Of a stretch of DNA of 64,000 bases, positions 57,342-64,000 are shown in pieces. The stretch's first letter is position 1. Each line of letters begins with the position of its first letter. The stretch comes from Saccharobesus litoralis (GTDB lineage: Bacteria; Pseudomonadota; Gammaproteobacteria; Enterobacterales; Alteromonadaceae), in assembly GCF_003063625.1 (NCBI RefSeq), contig NZ_CP026604.1:5599045-5663044 (forward strand), written 5' to 3'. The notes under the pieces were generated by a model. The model did not search any database, was not told the DNA's origin, and worked only from the letters and a program-made list of their open reading frames with translations. The position numbers were made by a program, and so were the translations under genes.

Positions 57342-58976
57342 ATGTTTGCTCAATATCCGCGTTGGTTTAAACGTTGCGTTTTGCTGTCAGTATTAAGCCT
57401 AACTTGTGTAACGAGTTTGCAAGCTGCCAATGTTCCACAAGGGGTTAAGCTTGCCGCAAAACAAGAATTGGTCAGAGGAATTGGCTCGGAAGTGCCTTCT
57501 CTCGATCCTCATAAAAGTGAGGCAATGAACGCCTCAGCTGTGATCCGCGACTTAATAGAAGGCCTAACCTCTGAAGATGAAAATGGTCAATTGATCCCCG
57601 CTGTTGCCAGTCATTGGCAAACCGACGACAACCGCACTTTTATTTTTCATTTACGTAAAGATGCTGTGTGGTCGAATGGCGATCCTGTCACCGCAGATGA
57701 CTTTGTTTACAGCTGGCGACGCTTAGCTGATCCCAATACCGCATCACCTTATGGTTGGTATTTAGAAATGACCACACTAAAAAACGCCGCTGAAGTTTTA
57801 AAAGGTGATAAAAAACCTGAAACATTAGGGATCACCGCACTAGATAAACACACGCTAAAATTCGAGCTCAACGAATCTTTGCCGTATTTTCCCAAAATGC
57901 TGGTCCACACCTCAGTCAAGCCAGTGCATCAAGCCACCCTTGAAAAATTTGGCGACAAATGGACCCGCCCTGGTAATTATGTGGGTAACGGCGCATTTTT
58001 ACTTAAAGAGTGGATCGTCAATGAACGCATGGTCTTGGTAAAAAATCCTAAATACATGGATGCCGATAAAGTTATTTTAGACAAAGTCGTGTATTTACCT
58101 ATCGAAAACCAAGTCGCGGAAATGAATCGCTTTTTAAGCGGTGAAATTGATATTACTTACGAGTTGCCCAACGAACATTACACCCGCTTAGCCCGAGACT
58201 TTAAAGAAAGCGTAACGATAACCCCTATGCTTTGTTCCTATTATTATGGGGTACGAGTCGACAACCCACCATTTGACGACGTGCGCATTCGCAAAGCTTT
58301 ATCTTATGCGCTCGACAGGGATATTATCGCCCAATATATCGTGCGTAAAGGTGTCGATCCGGCCTACTATTTTACCCCAGACAAAACCGCTGGCATGGCT
58401 GCCGATTTACCAGAGTATGCAACTTGGAGCCAAGAAAAACGCAACCAAGAAGCCAAGCGTTTGTTAAAGGAAGCCGGTTATGACAAAAACAATCCATTAA
58501 AGTTTGAACTCTTGTACAACACCAGTGAAAACCACAAAAAAATTGCCACCGCCGTGCGCCAATTATGGAAGCAAACCTTAGGTGTGCATGTGTCGCTAAT
58601 TAATGAAGAGTGGAAAACCTTTTTAGACACCCGACGTTTTGGCGTTTACCAATTAACTCGCTCAGGTTGGTGTGGCGATTACAACGAGCCTTCCACTTTT
58701 TTAACCTTGTTGATGTCGAACAATTCATCCAACGATATGCGCTATAAAAGTCAGCGTTATGATGATGTTGTTAATCGAGCATTGCAATCCACTACCGAGC
58801 AAGAGCGCAGCTTAGCCTATAAAGAAGCGGAAGCGATACTAGCCGAAGACATGCCTATCATCCCTTTATATCACTATGTTAATGCAAGGCTCGTCAAACC
58901 ACGAGTCGGCGGCTACCCAATGAATAATGCGTTGGATATAGCTCCCAGTAAAAGCATGTACATTAAACAAATGTAA
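57342..58976 (+). CDS. oppA: Periplasmic oligopeptide-binding protein
   Basis: A 544-residue SBP_bac_5 protein with a signal peptide (CVLLSVLSLTCVTSLQA, cleavage near residue 29). Family motifs: EVPSLDPHKSEAMNASAVIRD, GNPVTADDFVYSWRRL-like (GDPVTADDFVYSWRRLADP), GAFLLKEW and FDDVRIRKALSYALDRD. It delivers peptides to the importer. SD AAAGGTC precedes the ATG. It is the first gene of the importer operon. Confidence 0.94.
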   Translation: MFAQYPRWFKRCVLLSVLSLTCVTSLQAANVPQGVKLAAKQELVRGIGSEVPSLDPHKSEAMNASAVIRDLIEGLTSEDENGQLIPAVASHWQTDDNRTFIFHLRKDAVWSNGDPVTADDFVYSWRRLADPNTASPYGWYLEMTTLKNAAEVLKGDKKPETLGITALDKHTLKFELNESLPYFPKMLVHTSVKPVHQATLEKFGDKWTRPGNYVGNGAFLLKEWIVNERMVLVKNPKYMDADKVILDKVVYLPIENQVAEMNRFLSGEIDITYELPNEHYTRLARDFKESVTITPMLCSYYYGVRVDNPPFDDVRIRKALSYALDRDIIAQYIVRKGVDPAYYFTPDKTAGMAADLPEYATWSQEKRNQEAKRLLKEAGYDKNNPLKFELLYNTSENHKKIATAVRQLWKQTLGVHVSLINEEWKTFLDTRRFGVYQLTRSGWCGDYNEPSTFLTLLMSNNSSNDMRYKSQRYDDVVNRALQSTTEQERSLAYKEAEAILAEDMPIIPLYHYVNARLVKPRVGGYPMNNALDIAPSKSMYIKQM

Positions 58977-59000
58977 GCCAAGCGACGAAGAATAACAGCC

Positions 59001-59924
59001 ATGTTTAAATTTATTATTAAGCGATTACTAGAAGCCATACCCACTTTGTTGATTTTGGTCACCGCGACCTTTTTTATGATGCGAATGGCACCGGGCAACC
59101 CGTTTACCAGTGAACGCAGTTTACCGCCGCAAATCATTGAAAAAATCGAAGCAAAATACGGCTTTGATAAACCCATAGTCGAGCAGTACTTTTCATACCT
59201 TGGCAATATCCTGCAAGGCGACTTTGGCCCGTCGTTTAAGTACAAAGATTACTCAGTTAATGAATTAATCGAACAAGCCTTGCCCGTGTCAGCCACTATT
59301 GGCTTATTGGCATTTTTGTTTACCACTGTGGTTGGGGTTGGTGTTGGCACATTAGCCGCGCTCAAACAAAATACTTGGTTGGATTACACTATGATGTCCA
59401 CCGCCATGCTGGGCGTGATCATGCCATCATTTGTTTTGGCGCCTGTATTGATTTTTGTCTTTGCTATTCAGCTGGGGTGGTTTCCGGCTGGTGGCTGGCA
59501 AGGCGGCAGTTGGCAATTTATTATTTTGCCCATGCTGAGTATGTCTTTACTCTATATTGCCTCGTTTGCCCGCATTACGCGTGGCTCGATGATAGAAACC
59601 TTAAATAGCAACTTTATTCGCACCGCCCTTGCCAAAGGTTTACCTTACCGAACCATTGTATTGCGCCATGCGTTACGCCCCGCCATGTTGCCAGTGCTTT
59701 CCTATATGGGGCCTGCTTTTGTCGGTATTATTACCGGTTCCGTGGTGATTGAAACCATTTTTGGTTTACCCGGCCTTGGAAAGCTATTTGTTAATGGCGC
59801 GCTTAACCGCGATTATTCTCTGGTATTAGGACTAACCATTCTAATTGGTTTTTTAACCATCACCTTCAACGCCATCGTCGATATTTTGCTAGCCGCCATC
59901 GACCCTAAAATCCGCTACGAATAG
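59001..59924 (+). CDS. oppB: Oligopeptide ABC transporter permease OppB
   Basis: A 307-residue permease with six membrane segments. The N-terminus MFKFIIKRLLEAIPTLLILV and MAPGNPF are typical. The EAA-type coupling loop is seen in RTALAKGLPYRTIVLRHALRPA. It pairs with OppC to form the channel. It starts 24 bp after oppA. Confidence 0.95.
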   Translation: MFKFIIKRLLEAIPTLLILVTATFFMMRMAPGNPFTSERSLPPQIIEKIEAKYGFDKPIVEQYFSYLGNILQGDFGPSFKYKDYSVNELIEQALPVSATIGLLAFLFTTVVGVGVGTLAALKQNTWLDYTMMSTAMLGVIMPSFVLAPVLIFVFAIQLGWFPAGGWQGGSWQFIILPMLSMSLLYIASFARITRGSMIETLNSNFIRTALAKGLPYRTIVLRHALRPAMLPVLSYMGPAFVGIITGSVVIETIFGLPGLGKLFVNGALNRDYSLVLGLTILIGFLTITFNAIVDILLAAIDPKIRYE

Positions 59925-59934
59925 GAAGACGATC

Positions 59935-60846
59935 ATGCTAACTCAACAAAAAAATAGCCAAGCGGTTGAAAATTTTAGTCAGCAATTACAAGTGAGTGGA
60001 CGCAGTTTATGGCAAGACGTGTGGCTGCGTTTTAAACGTAACCGCGCTGCTATGATCAGCGCCTACATTTTAGGATTTATTATTTTTGCTGTGTTGTTTG
60101 GCCCTTTGTTTGGCGCCCACGGTTTTGATGTGGCCGACTGGCCCAATATTCACACCGGTCCAAGCTGGGAAAATGGCCATTATTTAGGCACAGACTCACT
60201 AGGCCGCGACTTATACATGCGAGTACTGATCGGCGGGCGTATTTCGATTCTTGTTGGTATTTTAGGTGCATTAGTTGCTGTACTAATTGGCACCTTATAC
60301 GGCGCTACTTCAGGTTTTATTGGCGGCAATACTGACCGCGTTATGATGCGTGTACTGGAAATACTCGCCTCTATGCCGTTTATGTTTTTAGTTATCCTGC
60401 TAGTCACCTTTTTTGGTCGCAATATTTTTTTGATTTTCGTGGCGATTGGTTGTGTATCTTGGCTAGATGTGGCGCGTATTGTTCGCGGGCAAACGTTAAG
60501 TTTAAAAGGCAAAGCCTTCATTGAAGCCGCCCAAGTTTGCGGTGTTAGCAACTGGCATATTATTACCCGCCACATTGTGCCTAATGTTTTAGGGGTTGTC
60601 GTGGTATACGCTACGTTACTGGTACCCGGCATGATCTTATTTGAGAGCTTTTTAAGTTTCTTAGGTCTAGGAGTGCAAGAGCCAATGACATCTTGGGGCG
60701 CACTATTGCAAGAAGGCGCACAAACCATGGAGGTCGCGATATGGCAATTACTTGTGCCAGCCGGATTTATGGTGGCCACTCTGTTCTGTTTTAACTATCT
60801 AGGCGACGGGTTACGTGACGCCTTAGATCCAAAGCAAAAGCACTAG
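59935..60846 (+). CDS. oppC: Oligopeptide ABC transporter permease OppC
   Basis: A 303-residue permease with six membrane segments. It has the N-terminal soluble extension (SLWQDVWLRFKRNRAAM), GTDSLGRDLYMRVLIGGRIS and the coupling loop EAAQVCGVSNWHIITRHIVPN. It starts 10 bp after oppB. Confidence 0.95.
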   Translation: MLTQQKNSQAVENFSQQLQVSGRSLWQDVWLRFKRNRAAMISAYILGFIIFAVLFGPLFGAHGFDVADWPNIHTGPSWENGHYLGTDSLGRDLYMRVLIGGRISILVGILGALVAVLIGTLYGATSGFIGGNTDRVMMRVLEILASMPFMFLVILLVTFFGRNIFLIFVAIGCVSWLDVARIVRGQTLSLKGKAFIEAAQVCGVSNWHIITRHIVPNVLGVVVVYATLLVPGMILFESFLSFLGLGVQEPMTSWGALLQEGAQTMEVAIWQLLVPAGFMVATLFCFNYLGDGLRDALDPKQKH

Positions 60847-60861
60847 GCTAAGGAGCTAATT

Positions 60862-62576
60862 ATGTCACTGCTCGACGTTAACGATCTGCAAGTTAAATTC
60901 ACGACGCCAGAAGGTATAGTAACCGCCGTTAATAAACTCAGCTACAAGGTTAATCAAGGCGAAACCTTAGGCATTGTTGGCGAATCAGGATCAGGTAAAA
61001 GCCAATCTGTTTTTGCCCTGATGGGGTTACAAGCGCCCAATGCCATTATTCAAGGTTCGGCGCGCTTTGAACAACAAGAGTTGCTTAATCTACCTGAGCA
61101 ACAATTAAATCAGATCCGCGCTAAACAAATATCCATGATCTTTCAAGATCCCATGACCTCGCTCAACCCGTACATGAAAGTCGGCGAGCAATTAATGGAA
61201 GTCTTGCGTCTGCACAAGGGGTTAAGCAAACAACAAGCCTATGCTGAATCGCTAGCCATGCTAGATGCGGTAAAAATTCCTAAAGCACAGCAACGCATGA
61301 CTATGTATCCTCATGAGTTTTCTGGCGGTATGTGTCAACGCGTTATGATTGCCATGGCATTATTGTGTAAGCCTAAGTTGTTAATAGCGGATGAACCCAG
61401 CACAGCACTAGACGTGACAGTACAAGCGCAAATAATGCAGTTGTTAAAAGAGCTGCAAAAGGAATTTAATACCGCTGTTATCATGATCACCATGACTTGG
61501 GGTTGTAGCTGGTATTTGTGACAATGTACTGGTGATGCATAATGGCGAAAAACAAGAATATGGCAGCGCTGAAAACATATTTTATCGCCCCCAACACCCT
61601 TACACCAAAAGCTTGCTACAGGCGATCCCTAGGCTAGACAAAAACCAGCATACATTATCCACAGTCTCTGATGCGGCTACCAACACAGAGCAAGAGCCTG
61701 TTGTCAGTGCTAAAAAGAAAAAGCACAAGCGACACTCAACAAGCCATTCTCGATGTGCAAGATATTAAAGTGCATTTTGCAATCACCCAGAAAAACGCTT
61801 GGCCTTGGTCAAAGCCCGAAATATTAAAAGCGGTTGATGGTATTCGTTTCAGGTTTACCCAGGAGAAACTTTAGGTATTGTTGGTGAATCCGGCAGTGGT
61901 AAATCAACATTAGCACGCGCGATCATTGGCCTAGTTAAGCCAACTGCGGGCAAAGTTATTTGGCAAGGAAAGGATTTAAGCCAATTAGATAAACAGGCTT
62001 GGCAACACGAGCGCAGCAATATTCAAATGATCTTTCAAGATCCGTTAGGCTCGTTAAATCCACGTATGACTGTCGGTGATATTGTCGCTGAACCCTTAAA
62101 AACTCACTTTCCTGAGCTATCGAAAACTGAGCGCAAACAACAAGTACAAGCCATCATGACAAAAGTCGGCTTGTCGCCGAATTTAATCAATCGCTATCCG
62201 CATGAGTTTTTCAGGCGGGCAATGCCAACGCATTGGTATCGCCCGCGCTTTAATTTTAAAACCTAAACTGATTATTTGCGATGAACCCGTGTCGGCACTG
62301 GATGTGTCAATCCAAGCTCAGGTGATCAACTTATTACAAGAGTTACAGCAAGAACTCGGTTTAAGCCTGATCTTTATTGCGCATGATCTCGCCGTAGTTA
62401 AGCACATCTCGGATCGCGTCCTTGTGATGTATAAAGGCAATAAAATGGAAATGGAATCAGCGGATACCCTGTACGACAACCCGCAGCATCCTTACACACA
62501 AGCCTTGTTATCTGCAGTGCCAATTCCCGATCCTCAGATTGAAAGAAACAAAACCGTACAAGAATATTCAGAATAA
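60862..62576 (+). pseudogene. Dual-domain peptide ABC ATPase, broken by homopolymer indels
   Basis: Two nucleotide-binding domains in series. NBD1: GESGSGKS, signature FSGGMCQR, Walker B IADEPSTALD. NBD2: [27 protein letters not shown]. Single-base indels in runs break the frame near 61490 (C), 61499-61502 (G), 61712-61722 (A), 61843 (T) and 62207-62211 (T); bridging them restores MITHDLG, AVDGISFQVYPGETLG and [11 protein letters not shown]. Neither half has the Oligo_HPY C-terminal domain of OppD/OppF, and I find no SD or ATG for a separate oppF. The native product is probably one GsiA/YejF-like dual ATPase of about 570 residues. Separate oppD and oppF remain possible. Confidence 0.8.
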
Positions 62577-62591
62577 AAGGAAACAAGAATA

Positions 62592-64000
62592 ATGAAGACT
62601 AAACTCAAAGTCCTTAGCCTTGTGATTAGCGCGGCATTATTAAATGCGTGCGGTACAACAAGTGACGCATCGGCAACCAAAGTTGGATCTAGTGCGCCAC
62701 AGGCCAAAGCTGAATCAACCCAACCAAAGGTTAAACCTGTAGATGAAAAATACATTTGGATCTAACCGATTTATACCCATCAGCCCAAGCTTGGCAAGAC
62801 GCACATACCACAACGAAACAAGCCGTAGAAAAGCTAAAAACTTACAGGGCACATTAGGCAAAGTGCGCAAGCTTAGCCGCAGCAAGTGAGCAAATATCAT
62901 CCGTATACAAAGATGCGGTGCGCTTGTTGGTTTACGCCACTTTAAAGGCCGATGAAAATTTAAAAATTGCTGAAAATGAAGAGCGCCGACAACTCGCTAA
63001 AGCCTTGCTCAGTGATCTGGGCTCGGCCGTAAGTTGGTATACCCTGAGGTGTAGCAATAGGTGAAACTAAGATCCGTCGATACTTAAAGCAAGAGCCTAA
63101 GCTAGCGGTTCACAAACACGCGTTAGAAAACATTCTGCGCAATGCGCCACATACCTTAAGTGAAGAAGTCGAAGCCGTACTCGCAAAAACCAGCAAATTA
63201 ACTAGTGCGCCAAATTCGATTTACTCAGTATTCGCTAACGCCAACATTCCTTGGCCAGAAATCACCCTCAGCACTGGTGAAACTCAATTACTCAATCAAG
63301 CTGGCTATTCAAACTGCGTCAAGCTCCCTCACGTGAAGAAGACAAAAGTCTTCGACACGTTTTGGGGAAAATGGAAAGAATATGAAGCAACGTTAGGCGG
63401 CGTACTGAATACTCACGTACAAGGTTTAGTTTTTAAAACTCAAGTACGTAACCACGATACGTCAGTGAGCCGCGCTTTGTTCGACGATGCTATGCCTGAA
63501 ACTGTGGTATCGCACCTTGATCAAAGAGGTTAACGATGCGCTACCCACGCTACATCGTTATTTTAAATTGCGTAAGCAAATGCTAAATATTGAAGATGAT
63601 TTACGTTACTTTGATATTTACCCACCATTAGTGCAATTGGATAAAACCTATAGCATTGAAGATTCTATCGCGATACACGCCGTGCATTATTGCCATTAGG
63701 TCAAGAGTATTTAGATGCATGCATACGATAAAGGCGTAGAAGGGCGCTGGATGCATGTTTACCCACAAGAAGGCAAACGCTCTGGCGCATACATGTTTGG
63801 TGCTGCGTATGATGTCCACCCTTATGTATTGTTAAATCATAACGACGACTACAACAGTGCCTCGACCTTCGCTCATGAATATGGCCATGCTGTACACTCA
63901 GTACTAAGTAATAAGACTCAACCTTGGGAAACGGCTGATTACGCAACCTTTATTGCCGAAACCGCATCTATCATGAATGAGATGTTACTTGAAGATATGG
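62592..64000 (+). pseudogene. M3-family oligoendopeptidase lipoprotein, multiple frameshifts, runs off the right edge
   Basis: ATG 62592 with AAGGAA 9 nt upstream. The signal ends LLNACGTT (lipobox, lipidated Cys). Read across frames it gives KYIWDLTDLYPSAQAW, SVYKDAVRLLVYATLKADEN, VFDTFWGKWKEYEATLGG, HTVGL-type spacing through ETVYRTLIKEVNDALPTLHRY, then EGRWMHVYPQEGKRSGAYM and the zinc motif FAHEYGHAVHS (HEYGH at 63874-63888), all M3/PepF features. At least eight one-base indels (first at 62758, last near 63730) break it, nearly all in homopolymers. Likely sequencing error over an intact gene. It would degrade peptides near the importer encoded upstream. Confidence 0.82.

Noticed and set aside
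60180..60779. 199-codon ORF on the minus strand inside oppC
   Set aside because: It is antisense to a well-conserved permease and shows no family features; an open antisense frame by composition.
61671..61874. Independent small gene at the start of the second ATPase domain
   Set aside because: Its translation is the N-terminus of NBD2 and ends only because of a missing T near 61843; no SD precedes its ATG.
63333..63699. Two separate short genes at 63333-63533 and 63487-63699
   Set aside because: They are adjacent fragments of one M3 peptidase frame split by an extra G near 63505.
62592..64000. Genuine decayed peptidase gene
   Set aside because: The breaks are almost all single-base changes in homopolymers and the catalytic motif and flanking residues are intact; error is the simpler reading, though not proven.

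Overview
The window is chromosomal DNA from a marine-type gammaproteobacterium, most likely in or near the Alteromonadales. This rests on gene content and order: mreBCD-maf-rng beside a complete MSHA pilus locus, ilvGMEDA with a leader attenuator, trxA/rho divergent from rhlB-gppA, and ftsN-hslV-hslU near priA. The DNA is AT-leaning. No phage, integrase, transposase, rRNA, tRNA or CRISPR was seen.

Layout. 1-3943 (minus): cell-shape operon mreB-mreC-mreD-maf-rng; rng runs off the left edge. 4183-21616 (minus): MSHA type IV pilus locus, transcribed mshI, pilN-like, mshJ, K, L, M, N, E, G, F, B, A, C, D, O, P, Q. It holds a 99-bp tandem repeat that copies the 3' end of mshN. A plus-strand PLP enzyme (21790-22707) separates mshI from mshH/csrD (22727-24667). 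24861-31615 (minus): ilvL-ilvG-ilvM-ilvE-ilvD-ilvA. The leader peptide is rich in Ile, Val and Leu and is followed by a strong terminator. 32048-35729 (plus): a lipoprotein of the substrate-binding-protein type and a hybrid histidine kinase, flanked by two inverted copies of a structured ~177-bp MITE-like element. 36022-40717: rho and trxA (minus), rhlB and gppA (plus). 40935-50406 (plus): four large signalling proteins: hybrid kinase, REC-EAL-REC protein, 7TM GGDEF-EAL protein, and a hybrid kinase with a frameshift. 50583-57103 (minus): GNAT, hslU, hslV, ftsN-like, DUF2959 lipoprotein, Pmp3-family peptide, priA. 57342-64000 (plus): peptide ABC importer and an M3 metallopeptidase lipoprotein.

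How the genes fit together. The pilus polymerisation ATPase MshE carries N-terminal MshEN repeats, the class known to bind c-di-GMP. The same window encodes two proteins with intact-looking EAL domains and the degenerate GGDEF/EAL regulator MshH/CsrD. A c-di-GMP to pilus link is plausible but inferred. The importer and the M3 peptidase would take up and degrade peptides.

Data quality. From about 61490 to 63730 the peptide ATPase and peptidase genes are broken by many one-base indels, nearly all in homopolymers, while the protein sequence stays conserved across frames. I read this as probable consensus error rather than gene decay. One similar indel occurs near 49950. Once the indels are bridged, the ATPase looks like a single dual-domain protein rather than separate OppD and OppF.
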